Below are positions 24,147 to 35,623 of a DNA stretch of 64,000 nucleotides, one piece after another. The notes beneath the pieces are model-generated. The model had not been told where the DNA came from and ran no database searches. It saw only the letters and a program-made list of their open reading frames with translations. A program made the translations under genes and the position numbers. Origin of the DNA: Arbacia lixula (taxonomy: Eukaryota; Echinodermata; Echinoidea; Arbacioida; Arbaciidae). Each line of letters starts with the position of its first letter. The first letter of the stretch is position 1. The stretch spans positions 3,616,833-3,680,832 of the forward strand of contig OZ022597.1 of the NCBI GenBank assembly GCA_963669155.1. The letters run 5' to 3'.

Positions 24147-24236
24147 TTAATCCGTTGTGTGTCGCATTCGCGGCTGCTCTATGGACTTATGTGTGTAGTA
24201 TCCGTGGAAAAAAGGCACATGTACTCAAAGAGTTAA
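24147..24236. mobile_element. TTAA-bounded ~91-bp element, copy 3
   Basis: It begins TTAATCCGTTGTGTGTCGCA and ends GGCACATGTACTCAAAGAG then TTAA, 90 bp in all. The GTTGTGTG motif is shared with the copy at 25759. Confidence 0.62.
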
Positions 24237-24408
24237 TACCGTCGGTTGATCGCAACGCCGCTTCATCAGCTAGCTAGTAAGTGACATATATGCACTTTGT
24301 ACATGCATATCTTTGTCTTTAGTGTATTGATTTTACGATGTGTGGTTTTTGAAACGGTATTGCTTACAATTCAAGTAGTAATAAATAACAGAAATATAAA
24401 CGACGAAC

Positions 24409-24523
24409 AAAGAAGAAGAAGAAGAAGGAGAAGAAGAAGAAGAAGAAGAAGAAGAAGAAGAAGAAGAAGAAGAAGAAGAAGAAGAAGAAGAAGAAGAAGA
24501 AAAGGAAGAAGAAGAAGAAGAAG
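24409..24523. repeat. (AAG)n microsatellite
   Basis: About 37 AAG units with a few single-base interruptions. It yields a poly-Arg frame (24297-24554) and a poly-Ser frame on the opposite strand, both artefacts. Confidence 0.97.
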
Positions 24524-25758
24524 GCACGAACATGAAAGAGAGGGAAAACAATAGAAAGAAGGAGAAAAGGGGGAGTATTATAACCATAATCCTAAGAACA
24601 TATGAAGAAATCATTCAAAAGACGCCGTCAGTCATAAGACATCAATAGTGGAGCCCATGGTGGAAAATGTAAGAAATCCCAGACTGCACATCAACCGATG
24701 TAATCAGTGATTTTCCATCCGCAATATCGTGCACCAACCCCTTACAACACAAACACACTGTGTACCAGACGAACATATTGCTTATCTACTCAGTCACCAC
24801 AGAAGCGGCATCAGTTAGTCGATCCCGTGATCTGCAAATACAATACCAATCATTACAAATGGGGGAGGGGAAACCGGTCACACCGGTGCATGTAATTAGA
24901 TTGCCCCGAGTCGTCAAGACGCAAGACATAATTAAAAAGATGCCGCGTCTAAACGAGACTCATTATCCAAACAAACCTTGGCGATATCCCGACCCTTTAA
25001 GGGGCATCCCACCTTAAAGGGACAGTCCATCACCCGGAAATGAAATAAGATTTATTCACTCATTTAAAACAAGAAAATGGCTATTAATTGAATCATAAAA
25101 GGGAGGGCAATTCGCAAGGGACGTTACAAATTTAAACATTAAGAAATATGATAAATTTCTTTTCCTTTCCTTTCGGTTCATTGCTTCTCCTTTGGAGAGA
25201 ACCTTGGGAACTGCGAAGTCAAAGTTTACAGACCTTTACTAGGTCGCATTAGGTCCTTAGCCCTTCCTAGTTATTTCAACCGTTAGAAGTGATGTAATCG
25301 TCACGTGGTTTGATATGTACCTATCTCGTTACTCATGTCGTTTAGACGCAAGAGTCACCTGCCGTGGCGTGGCAATATGAAACATGTAGCATTTTGAAAA
25401 TGCCGCGACGAATCAGAGCTTCACATGTCTTTTTATTGCAAGAGGGAACCCTCAACTGGTGATATACCTCACCAAATTCCAATTTGACTGCCTTAGCTGA
25501 CAAACGAGATAATTAATAATTGCAATTCTCCCTATCGGATCAAGCCAATGTATAATTTTGCAATCAATCGTATAGTTGCGATGGATCAAGGGAAGCTACG
25601 CTCAATAGCTATTCCAACAGAAATATGCATACATATACATGCATGCTTGATATTAGTATTAAATCTGAGTTAATGTTTGATATGTGAACATTAAATCAGG
25701 TGACTTGTCTAACGCAGACTCTTATCTGCAAGGAGTATGCTTTCATAAACATGGCGCA
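24524..25758. other. No gene recognised
   Basis: TTAAAGGGACAGTCCATC at 25014 resembles the terminus of a TTAA-inserting repeat (compare 9752 and 45887), but no matching second end was found. An 85-codon frame (24760-25017) is unrecognised. Confidence 0.4.
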
Positions 25759-25849
25759 TTAACTCGTTGTGTGCCAGATAAATTGCTACTCTAAGTGGTT
25801 TGGGTGTGTTAATAGTGAAATGATCCATACATGGCATGTTAAGGGTTAA
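25759..25849. mobile_element. TTAA-bounded ~91-bp element, copy 4
   Basis: It begins TTAACTCGTTGTGTGCCAGA, continues TAAATTGCT, and ends GGCATGTTAAGGGTTAA, 91 bp in all. Its left part closely matches those at 33614 and 50574. Confidence 0.72.
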
Positions 25850-26265
25850 ATATCCACATCATTTTTATTATCTTATCCATACAGTACGCTCTGTATTATT
25901 TGCCATTTTGTCATTGTTTGTAGATAGCTTATAAAATGGTGAAATGGTGTGACATATTTGATCATTCGTTTCTCCATTCTCATTTGAATGCATTTTATCT
26001 TAAGAATTTGTTCTATGCTGTGCGTTTAATCAATATACAGGTCAAAACATTATTCTGTAAGACATAGTTTAAAAACATCTTTATTACTGCAAAAGGCTGA
26101 TGAAATATTTTGGGCCACATTGCTCTAACTAACTAAGTGTTTGAACTAACTATAACAAGCTTATTTTCACTCAAATTGTATTCAAAATGTCTTGATTTGT
26201 AACTGTCCAGTATAACCTGTATTGAGAGACCTTTGGTAATGACGTCATTAATCCCTTTACCTTTA
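25850..26265. other. No feature recognised
   Basis: AT-rich sequence with no supported feature. Confidence 0.5.
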
Positions 26266-26345
26266 TTAACCTGCTCAGTCCCACAAGTGATGAATCGCGT
26301 TATTATTACCATGGGACTTCCATTGCTTGATATTGAAAGAGTCAA
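26266..26345. mobile_element. TTAA-bounded element, short variant with eroded right end
   Basis: It starts TTAACCTGCTCAGTCCCA like the element at 7882. The right end reads GAAAGAGTCAA in place of GAGGGTTAA. Confidence 0.5.
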
Positions 26346-26814
26346 TCAGTAACATCATGATCACGGTTTTGTTACCAAATACAGAGAAGAAGTTACTGAA
26401 GAAAATTCTTAACTTTCTGTATGTGTAGCATGTGTCATGTTTAAGTAAATAATAGTCCCCACACTTTCTCATGTCAAGAAAGCTTCATAGTGACGAAATG
26501 TTTGATTAAAATTCTTTTCCGTTACAGTATATTACCAAAACTGTGTCTGCATGAGCAATTGGGCTACATTTGACGTGATCTCCGCGATTGAGAAAACATT
26601 TCTGCGCCTCCCCTACATCGATTTCATTGTATGCAGAGTGAACCTTTCCCAGATAAAGTGAGTACAACTATTTTTTTCCTATCATGTTGCTATCTTTACA
26701 ATTCCCGTCACTCTGGAGATAGTTTATAATGACACACATGGGTTTTTTTTTTCACATTTATGTGTGTGCATACACATTCATGTGCGTATGGGTTTGCTCC
26801 GAATGCACTCTTAT
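26346..26814. other. No feature recognised
   Basis: AT-rich sequence with no supported feature. Confidence 0.5.
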
Positions 26815-27640
26815 CGTGGTAATCATGGTAATCATTCCGTTTGATATTTTACAACGAGATCTATATCTTATTCGTGTCCAAGAGGTATTTATTTTGACTG
26901 CTGGGAAAATCATATTTTATTCATCATGTTCATAGTTGCATATTTCCAACGGGATAGTTGATATCACGATTACTAACTCTAGATACTGACTGTAAAAATC
27001 AATTTATGAGTTACTCCGTTTGATGTTTTGGAAATTTCAGATAATAATGGTAGTCATATGCTTACAACAAGACAGTTTATATCCAGTTTATTTTCTAAAA
27101 ATTTGCCCTTATCATTACCAATCATGTCAAGTTCGCTTGATGGTCGTGAATATCACCTTCCATTCAAAGTGTCACGTACTTGCTTGCGGAATAATTTATA
27201 TTCCGTCAATGCATTAATTTGCTAATAACTTTATTAATCGATAAATGTTTTACACCGTTTTTAATGGTTTAGAAATTCAGATTCCAATGGTAGTTATGTA
27301 CTTGCAACCTGATTGTTGATCCTAATAATTGCCCTTACCATGTCAATATTTTCTTCGTTTGGTGGTCTGGATACCCAACCTCTATTCATAGTGATATATT
27401 TCAATAGAATAGTTAACGTCCCGTTTAAAGTTAGAATAAGTGTACTAATTATGTCATGGGTTACTTCGTCTGATGGTTCTTAAATTCACATTCCCAACGT
27501 TAATGATACAAAAATACTTGTTACCCTGGTAACCGGATGGTTAATATCCCAATTATTTCGTAAAAAACTGTCATCATCATGTCAAGCATTACGTTTAGGA
27601 TGGATTAGAACGTCCCCTTCCAATGATATCATACAGTGAT
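26815..27640 (+). repeat. Decayed tandem array, ~100-126-bp period
   Basis: A CCGTTTGATGGTTTT-like motif, followed by a TTCAGATTCCAATGGTAGT-like motif, GATAGTTGATATCCC and TTGCCCTTATCATGTCA, recurs in order. The first motif falls near 26837, 27016, 27133, 27256, 27355, 27466 and 27592. Units are diverged and of unequal length. No open frame spans them. Confidence 0.6.
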
Positions 27641-27975
27641 ACAGTCCGATAAGGTATCTACCATGTGTGGATGGTGTGACTGATGAGGAGAGCAGTGGGT
27701 GGGGTAGGGGGTGGGTGGTTGAGGGAGGGGTGGGGTGTATTCGGCAAGCAGGAGCGACAAGGCGCCTTCATCTTCTTCATGTAGATGATGTGAATCTTAT
27801 ATGAGTTCGCTGTTCCGCGCTGTCGCGTCGTTGGTTTAGATCGTGTACTTGATTGATGAGCGATTGCATTGGAGAGACTAGGGGTTAGATAGAGCGTGAC
27901 ATTATTGTTCGAGTACATTAAAATACGTGGTCTTTATCGTGTTGATGAATGAGGTATCATAACCCCACAACCCGC
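27641..27975. other. No feature recognised
   Basis: G-rich patch (GGTGGGG units) near 27690-27740, otherwise ordinary. Confidence 0.5.
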
Positions 27976-28119
27976 CCCCCCCCCCCTTCACACACACACA
28001 CATACATACACACATATACACGTGTACATTCAGACACATAAAACATATCTAAAAATACGTGCACATACACACATAGCCTGCATACTATCATGACACCTCT
28101 CTCTTTCTCTCTCTCGCTA

Positions 28120-28202
<83 letters not shown>

Positions 28203-28280
28203 TTCTCTCTGTCTTCATCTCCCCCCCCCCCTAACTCAGCAACCCAACCCATCTCTCTCTCTCTCTCTCTCTCTCTTACA
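27976..28280. repeat. C-run, (CA)n and long (CT)n microsatellite cluster
   Basis: A C13-type run and CACACATACA sequence lead to CT runs from about 28095 to 28275, with a C10 run inside them. Confidence 0.93.
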
Positions 28281-29861
28281 CTCGTTCTCCAGGTCTCCCC
28301 CCTCTCCCTCTCTTCATCTTCTTCATTCTAATTTCCTGTATCCCACTTATTTTCTCTTTCATCAATATCTACAAAGTATGATAATGTGCGAAGTGTTCGG
28401 AAAGAAATTACATTATCATACTTCCAGACAATCGCAAAGCGCTGAAGCGTTCTATGACAGCTCTCAATTATATTTACTGTTGTGATAAAGCCTTTAAACA
28501 AAGCCGCAATATTTCAAATTCATGCAATACTGCAGCAGTTGGATTATGGAAGATATCATGTAGAATCATAAGTATAGCCTCCAGTCGGTCAAGTGAGTTT
28601 TCATTTTGCTTCCGAAATAAACCTCTATGTTCCAGAAAGTGTGTTGTCTTACATGATTTGGGTGTATTATGCTTGCGTGAAAATGCATCAATAATGCTTA
28701 AAGACTTAAACCGACAAAGAAATCTTCCGGAAGAGTAATGACCTATAGAATCGCTTACAGGATGGATTGCCGAAGATGTCCATGACTTAGCAAGAAGAAA
28801 GGATGCCGCGCCGGTTGTGTATATATCTCATTAGAAGAAATCTGATTTTGATTATGTCGTTTTCCTTTCCAAAGTAAATGGAATTGCGTGATTAGCTTGA
28901 TCTCCGGAGGCATGCCAAATTGCCAACATTGCTCAAAGGTGCGCGGATGAATTCAGAGCCGTGTGACCTTTGCAAAAAAAAAAAAACATCCAAGAAAACC
29001 AAGTAAACATGTACGTGCTTGGAGAACATTTTAAAAACTAAAGAATTAAGCCACAGAAGAATCTTTTTTCCTTACGTGTAGCACTCTTAAATAATTCGGG
29101 ACTAACCACCAGCAAAATGTATTTTGGGCGCTTCATCATTTTAAGTATCCTTTATCATAAAAGATTCATCACACATGTAAAATGAAAAAAAAAACACATA
29201 CATTTCTTCACGATGATTATTTGTTGTCATTTAGTGATATGTATAATCTTTGTAGTGATGTTTTAAAGCGAAATAAAAGTTTAATCATCACTATCAAAGT
29301 TTTCAAATTGGCAGCACGCTGGGAATATTTGAAAGACACTCGGGATCATTGAATTGGAAAGATTGTTGCTCTAAATTGTATTTCAACTTACGATTCAATT
29401 AACGCTATGTATATATTACGGGGGAAGATATTTGTGGAAAAAAAAGTGTTGCCAATTTGAAGCCAGCATAATGATGACCGTTTCCCTTAAAAGGTCCTGG
29501 CAAATGAATGAGGTCGTACCAGGACGATATCGTTTGTATGCTAACCAGCGGCCTGGGGTGAACCACGAGGGACTCATCAGTACTTGTTAACCAGGGGAGG
29601 CACCTCGACTTCCCCCTTCCCTCAGGTCGATGCGCGCTCCTTAACTCCTCTGACAGACCCTATGCTACCCTATGGGAATGCTGTGCATTTACCCGCCTAA
29701 GGCTTGACGCGCTGTAACGCGCACACGACTGTGACTCCTCTGTATCATGTCTACAGAGTACCTCGTCATATCGAAGAATTAAACAGAATGAGGAGGGTAC
29801 TCGTATGTGTGATGATCGCGTTGAAACGTTCCAGATTTTTACTAAATACCACTGAATACTG
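28281..29861. other. No gene recognised
   Basis: A 94-codon plus-strand frame (28454-28738) is not recognised. Otherwise AT-rich sequence. Confidence 0.45.
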
Positions 29862-29961
29862 TTAACTCTATGTACACTATGTACACCAGCAGTGCACTCT
29901 TGCACAAATTACACACAGAAATCTCACATGGCAGCGATTGGTTTGACGAGCAAATGGTTAA
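29862..29961. mobile_element. TTAA-bounded element, 100-bp copy
   Basis: It starts TTAACTCTATGTACACTATG and ends GCAAATGGTTAA. The interior CTCTTGCACAAATTACACAC corresponds to TTCTTGCACGAGTAACACAC in the copy at 34930. A small internal duplication near the left end (TGTACACTATGTACAC) explains the extra length. Confidence 0.65.
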
Positions 29962-31164
29962 AAAGTATATAGGACATGCCGATGTTTATTTACTAGTACG
30001 ACATATATTACGACCACTTTCGTAATCAGACTGTTGTTGCCGCGCATCAAGCAGTTATTGCTAAAATGACATCTTGTATCTTCGTCTAATGGTAACCACA
30101 ACTCCTTTTCCGCCTCTTCCCTTCCCCCAACATGTCCCTTGCCCCCCCCCCCCCCTTTCCATACACTCCGTCCCCTCAGATCAAATATTAATGTATAAAC
30201 TTGCACTCATGTGTCCGATTCATGTTCACCACAGCTCCTCCCCCCTACCCTCCTTTCTCCTCCTTCTTCTTCCTCAGACAACAGCATTATTTCAAATTCA
30301 TTAAAACATTTGCTGAGTATAAAATACCTCATCACATCTTCGTTTTACTTCCGGATTTTGTTTAATATTGATGAGTTTGTGAGCCTTCTGCATGTGTAGT
30401 AATGGCCCCGGTAATTATTCCTGATTTCTCCCCAATTATCTACGACATAATATGAATGTTACCATGGAAGAAGTGAACGTCCTTTCTATATCCATTCTGA
30501 CTTCAGGCGCCTGTATTTTCGTTCAAAGAAGGAATGAATAGTTAGCCCAACTTTCATCGAACGCAATTAAACTTAATGGCGTTACCCTCCAAGAAGAAAC
30601 GCCCCCAACGGGAAAATAAACCGCAGTTAGGGGGTGGAAATCTCGCGTGGAATTATGCATTGCCTTTGGATGTAGGTGTGGGTGTGTGAGTTTGTTTGTC
30701 TCCCGCAATAGTATACCTTTGTTTGTCACCCGAACTGACAACTAATGTATCTGCCAATTTATACCTCATGCATTAACCAGTTTAATTGGTGGGATCTCGG
30801 AAGACTCATTACACAATACACATTGACGTCCATCATCCGGAATGCGTTTCCGCTTATATTGATATCAACCTCTTCTCTTCTGTAAGAAAATCATCTCTAT
30901 TTTGATGATATTGATTCTGAATTGTTTTCAAAGAGGTAACTATGGTATCACTCAATCATGTTAATGAAGCAGACGTTTACTTTAGATCAACACTCGGTTT
31001 GACCGCAGGCATAATAGATTTTTTAAACTGTACAACATACGTGAGGACAGTATGAAATGGTCAAGCACTTGAAAAGGTATTAGTTATTGACGAAGGTACG
31101 CGCTGGCTAATAACTTGGTTTGGTTAGTCCATCACACATGTCATACAAAATATTAAAGTCAATC
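29962..31164. other. No gene recognised
   Basis: A C13-type run near 30143 and CT-rich sequence near 30240-30280. No supported gene. Confidence 0.5.
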
Positions 31165-31463
31165 TGTATATTAATCAATTAACCAATCATTGATTAAAAT
31201 CAATAATCAATCACCCATTCACCAAGTACTCAGTCAGTCTATAAAAAATCAATCTATCAAACCATCCATCAATCAATCCATCCATCCATTAATGAATTCT
31301 TCAGTCACTCAGCACTCAAATCATCAATCAGTCAATCCATCCATCAACCAATTACCCAATCAATCAATTAACCAATCAATCAATCATGCAATCAGTCAAT
31401 CATGTAATCAATCAATCAATCAATCGAAACACTTGTCAATCAATTAAACAAACAATCATTTAT
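31165..31463. repeat. Imperfect tetranucleotide repeat (TCAA/ATCC)n
   Basis: About 300 bp of CAATCAATCA, CCATCCATC and AATCAACC units. The Gln/Asn/Ser open frame across it is an artefact. Confidence 0.9.
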
Positions 31464-31964
31464 TCTCCTCCTCCTCTTCCTTCTCCTCCTCCTCCACCTT
31501 CTCCTTCACCTCCTCCTCCTCCTCCTCCTCCTCCTCCTCCTCCTCCACCTTCCCCTTCTCCTCCACCCTCTCCTCCCTATCCACCCTCTCCTCCTTCTTC
31601 TTTACTCATCTTCCTCCTCCACCTCCTCCCACTCCTCTCTCTCTTTCTTCTTCTATCCCCCCATAGCCTCCCATCTCTCTGCACCCACCATTCACTACTA
31701 AGCTTCCCTCTCATGTGGTCGTCTCATATGTCCCATCTACCCCCTATTCCTTCCATTCCTCTTCTACCACCTCCTCCTTCTTGTCTCCTTTCTCTTTTCC
31801 CTCCTTCTTCTCCTCCTCCTCCTTCTCCTCATCTTTTTCATCTTTCTCCTCCTCCATCATCTCTTCCTTCTCTTCCCCTACCCCCTCCTCCTCCCCACGC
31901 CTTCCTCCACCTCACCCCCCCTTTCCCTTCCCCTCTCCTTTCACATACCTTCCATCTCTCCGCA
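31464..31964. repeat. CCT-rich homopyrimidine block
   Basis: About 500 bp of CCT, CTT and CCC units, almost free of purines for long stretches. It creates the longest non-gene frame in the first 56 kb (31386-32285, 299 codons, Pro/Ser-rich), which I do not accept as coding. Confidence 0.9.
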
Positions 31965-32448
31965 TCCAGCATTCACTGCGTAGCTCCCCTCTCATACGTC
32001 CGTCTCACATATCGCATGAACACCAACATGATCAAGGCCAGGCCGGCTCCGCCCGTATACTCAACAAGTCCCATCACGTTTACTGACGACTACGAGACGA
32101 AGAATTTCATTAAATTAAGCATGTTAAAGGGGAACCGCGGGCAATATACATTTATATCGGACAATGCATATATTCAAAACGTTGACAGCGGTCAATATCC
32201 CTATTACTATGATACTATGATGAGTATGTGTCATGTAACCGTTATTTCTCTTTCTATATACACATGTATAAAAAAAAAAGGTTGAATGAGTTTAAAAAGA
32301 CCAACATGCGATTAAAGCTTAGAATAACGATGACAATTGACGTGATAAAAATGTCAACAATAATGAAAATAAGGAGATGAATTTGGGCTTGCTCCCGTTA
32401 TGACGTTTCTTTGCTATTTATCAAATTAAGTCAACCATTTTTTTTTAA
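31965..32448. other. No feature recognised
   Basis: Ordinary sequence after the pyrimidine block. A poly-A run of nine ends at about 32279. Confidence 0.5.
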
Positions 32449-32518
32449 GAGCTAGAAAGCATCAGTGCAGGTTTGAATCTTACTGGTTCCAATATTTTTC
32501 TGACTTGTCCCTCATTTA
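32449..32518 (+). mobile_element. SINE fragment (same family as 49841)
   Basis: GAGCTAGAAAG, a B-box-like GGTTTGAATCTTACTGGTTCC and TTTTTCTGACTTG occur in the order seen at 49841-49940, but the middle of the tRNA-like head is deleted. Confidence 0.6.
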
Positions 32519-32751
32519 TTGCAATATCTATCCACATGATATTACGATTGGTATCTTTCGGTGCAATCTAACATTTCTCTTTTCGATTCAAAATTCTTTT
32601 AGAAGGTTTATCTCATGCAAAATGATGAACAAAATGTAATGGTGACAATATCCAGTTGAAGGATACTTTGCGGCAAATACACACAGCTTTCTGCTTCAGC
32701 GCGAATAAAACATTATCATGATTGTATAGTTGAAGGGCAGTCCTGGAAACG

Positions 32752-32845
32752 CGACAAATTATTAATAGCTTCTAAAATAATCACATTTTTCAATCAGTCG
32801 ACAAATTATTAATAGCTTCTAAAATAATGACATTTTTCAATCAGT
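32752..32845 (+). repeat. Recent 47-bp tandem duplication
   Basis: Two 47-bp units (32752-32798 and 32799-32845), each starting CGACAAATTATTAATAGC, differ at a single visible base (AATCAC versus AATGAC). Confidence 0.95.
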
Positions 32846-33613
32846 CGGGTATGCGTATTTTGCGCACTCTACTCAATTGGCACCAATAGATTAATAGTGG
32901 ATTAAGAGTCCTGACGACATGGACGACGGGCTCAGACGCTATTATCTCGATTATTCTTTGTAGAGTATTTGCTTTTACGGCAAGAAAGGGGTACAGAAAG
33001 GTTTCTTTATCACTGGTTTTATTTTGTATCATTGTATATTGAGGTGACGTCATGTCCGCTTCCGGTATAGTGTACTAGTGCTTGAGGCCAGAAGCAGCAT
33101 GACTGCAAAACAAATTCTCATGTCACTACGCGATGCATTTTGGGACGACTTTCCGGAAGAAAAAGAATTTAAGACGTGCGGCGCTGTAGATGCGTGTGTA
33201 ATAATACTTACGTGATCGGACATGGCTAATTTACGTTCCCTCGCTTCAGCGAACTTTCAAAGGCAATTTTTAAGCTTAAAAAAACCTTTTTTGTCAGATA
33301 TGGTTTAGTTTGCAAAAAGTGATGGGGAGACATTGTGAAGCAGCGATATACTCTGACCCAACGAGGAGAAAGAAACACATTCAGTTAAGTTTTCCCGGAT
33401 AAAGAAATGAGAGAGAATGTCAAGTGCGTCATTTGCGGACCGAGTGCAGTGGCCATACGTAGCCCCAGCAAGAATGAAAACGATTTTTAAAAGGTCATAA
33501 CTTTCGCTTTCATTTGTCTGAAACCACGGTAACCCCTCAACTCTCCGCCACATTGTTTCTCGGCGTCTCTGTCTGTCTTTGTACAAACAAGACAAGTGGT
33601 TTATCGTTGCCCT
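32846..33613. other. No gene recognised
   Basis: A 96-codon minus-strand frame (33305-33595) is unrecognised. No repeat was noticed. Confidence 0.5.
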
Positions 33614-34124
33614 TTAACCCTTTGTATGCCAGATAAACTGCAGCTCTATGGGTTTGATGTGTCGTACACAAAAGCATTTTATTCTCTAAAAGTACCAACA
33701 TCACCAAAGTGAACAATTCTGCAAAAAAAATGCACATTAATCCCATACAACTGTTTTCTGTCTGGACCTAAGAGTTATCTCTTTGAGTACAAGGACCCTG
33801 TTGCATAAAACTTACCATTGATGGTAACTCTGTCATCAATGGTAACTACCATGGTAACATCGCTCAACAGGAAATCAAATTCAATGTTTCCATAGAAGTT
33901 GACATTGGAAGCTAAGTTACCATCAATGGTAATTTATGTGCAACAGTGCCCAGGAATGAACAACCTTTTCCAATAATGTGCATTAATGACATCGAAGTGC
34001 TTTCTGTCTGGCCTAAAATGAGTTAACTCTCTAAGCCCCAGTGTTACAATCCTGTACCAATAATGTGCATTAATCCTACACAGCATATTTTTTTTTGTCC
34101 AGCAAGCCACATGAGAGGAGTTAA
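33614..34124. mobile_element. Cluster of TTAA-bounded elements with a nested MITE
   Basis: TTAACCCTTTGTATGCCAG opens the cluster. TTAT at 33775, TTAA at 34023 and TTAA at 34121 divide it into successive units. Two units contain AATAATGTGCATTAAT (33972 and 34061), and right-end-like motifs (TCTGTCTGG then CCTAA) recur before two of the boundaries. The middle unit is split by the inverted-repeat element at 33794-33952. The ordering suggests head-to-tail copies sharing TTAA boundaries. Confidence 0.5.
33794..33952. mobile_element. Nested MITE with ~33-bp terminal inverted repeats
   Basis: ACCCTGTTGCATAAAACTTA then CCATTGATGGTAAC at the left matches, inverted, GTTACCATCAATGGTAAT then TTATGTGCAACAGTG at the right. 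The core is itself palindromic around ACCATGGTAAC. An AGGA at each edge may be a 4-bp target duplication (left TACAAGGA, right CCCAGGA), though the exact boundary is uncertain. No transposase is encoded. Confidence 0.72.
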
Positions 34125-34580
34125 AAGTAAACTTCCCCCGCTCCCATGGGTGTCATTACTGTCTCCCAGTTCCCACTTTAGAAAGTACAAGCCTGAACTT
34201 GAACGTCGTACAAAAATATTAGGTTGCCGTCTGCTCAGAATGATAATACTAATTGCAATTACCTTAATAGCATACTCAATGTTATTTGACACAATATGTC
34301 GCCAACCTTCACTCAAGGCTGCAAAATAATCCATATGGTAACGCGATCAAGCGGTATGTGCTTCAGACACAAAATTTAATGGTACGCCAAGGATTTTTTC
34401 CTTTATGCAAGAGTAATTTGCGGTAAGTTAAAACACAAATTGATATCCTAATAGTGATTTATGCAATGATTTATAAATGACATTATCTAAACGAATCTAG
34501 TTAATTCGTACGCCGGTCCAAAATGCTATCTGTTTTTTTTTGTAAGATACGCATTTAAAAGCGATGTCTGTGTAAACCTT
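34125..34580. other. No feature recognised
   Basis: Two opposite-strand frames of 88 and 96 codons overlap at 34044-34334 and partly cover the cluster above. Neither is recognised. Confidence 0.5.
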
Positions 34581-34826
34581 CCCTTATGGAACAATCACAG
34601 TGTTGTCACAGTGTGTTCACATATTTAACTATGTGTTCACAGTGTTGCCACAGTGTGTTCACATATTTAACTATGTGTTCACAGTGTTGTCACAGTATGG
34701 CAACTATGTGTTCACAGTGTTGTCACAGTGTGGCAACTATGTTTCCACAGTGTTGTCACAGTGTTGTCAGTCACAGTGTTGTCACAGTGTGGCAACACTG
34801 TGTTTTTTCCACATGTTCCATAAGGG
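34581..34826. mobile_element. Foldback element with internal minisatellite
   Basis: CCCTTATGGAACA at 34581-34593 and TGTTCCATAAGGG at 34814-34826 are perfect 13-bp inverted repeats. Between them lie about ten variants of GTGTTCACAGTGTTGTCACA and GTGTGGCAACTAT arranged in tandem. Minisatellite arrays inside terminal inverted repeats are known for several non-autonomous DNA elements. The Cys/Val-rich frames inside are artefacts. Confidence 0.75.
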
Positions 34827-34929
34827 TTTGTCTGCCAGACAAACTGCTATCTCATATGAGCGTTTAGCAATGGTATAATAATCCACAAGTGTCACATATG
34901 GAAAGTATTAACTCCCTTTAGCATGCTGA

Positions 34930-35020
34930 TTAACTCCGTACAAACCGATGATGCATTCTTGCACGAGTAACACACACAACTGCCCTTGGGTAGCAGTTCG
35001 TCCAGTACACAACGGGTTAA
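34930..35020. mobile_element. TTAA-bounded ~91-bp element, copy 5
   Basis: It begins TTAACTCCGTACAAACCGAT, has the interior TTCTTGCACGAGTAACACAC, and ends AGTACACAACGGGTTAA, 91 bp in all. This is one of the clearest copies. Confidence 0.72.
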
Positions 35021-35092
35021 ACACTATGGACGAAAATCATAATGCAGTCGAGAAATGTTGATTGGTGCGTCGAAAGAATATTACGTCCTTGA

Positions 35093-35248
35093 GGCCCGGT
35101 CCCATTGCACATGCGGATGCAAAGAGAATGTCCAATTTTGTCCATTTCGTGAGTGGATGAAAACGGATAGAGCCAACCCTGCAATTTTGTTCGTCCGCTG
35201 TGTCCTTTATGCATACGTTTTGTGTCCATCGGCCAGTGGGACCGGGCC
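35093..35248. mobile_element. MITE with GGCCCGGTCCCA termini
   Basis: GGCCCGGTCCCATTG at the left and its inverted counterpart GTGGGACCGGGCC at the right bound 156 bp. The plus-strand frame 35055-35453 runs across both this element and the next one and is therefore not a gene. Confidence 0.7.
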
Positions 35249-35324
35249 TTTCATGCAATTAGGTTTCATGTACGCACAAGATTTAAGAGCTTCAAGTAAA
35301 CTGCAAATGAGGGATTGTCCATGG

Positions 35325-35623
35325 GCGCGTTTATGCTCATTTTGCGAAGACAGAATCAGCGTTTTTGAAACGCCGATTGTAAACGCTCATCGAAAAGGCC
35401 GTTTACAGGGGTACTGTTTATGCTCAATTTGTGAAGGCAGAATCAGCGATTGAAACGGGGGTATTGTTACCGTTAAACGTGATTAATCAGAATCGGCGAT
35501 CGTAAACGCACCTTCTTTTGCGTTTTGAAACAACGTTTTGAAACGGGGTTTATATCAGAATGAGAATGAACGCGTTTGAACTAAACGCGTATCAAAACGC
35601 TGAAAAAGTTGAGCATAAACGCA
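35325..35623. mobile_element. 299-bp MITE with GCGTTTATGCTCA termini
   Basis: GCGCGTTTATGCTCA at the left and TGAGCATAAACGCAC then at the right (inverted as GTGCGTTTATGCTCA) bound the element, with AACGC/GCGTT motifs repeated inside each end. The left terminal block is duplicated about 89 bp inward (CTGTTTATGCTCAATTTG, then AGGCAGAATCAGCG). The dense subterminal repeats recall hAT-type elements. Target duplications are not clear. Confidence 0.68.

Noticed and set aside
24240..24275. Possible hammerhead core (minus-strand CTGATGAAGCGGCG)
   Set aside because: No GAAA box or NUH triplet follows and the stem does not close.
31386..32285. 299-codon Pro/Ser-rich open frame
   Set aside because: It lies almost wholly in the CCT-rich homopyrimidine block; such blocks are open by composition, and a 123-codon frame overlaps in another phase.
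34581..34826. Possible CRISPR-like array
   Set aside because: The units are contiguous variants without unique spacers and sit between inverted repeats; the sequence is eukaryotic.
35055..35453. 132-codon Cys-rich plus-strand frame
   Set aside because: Spans one complete MITE and the left half of another, so the cysteines come from element sequence.
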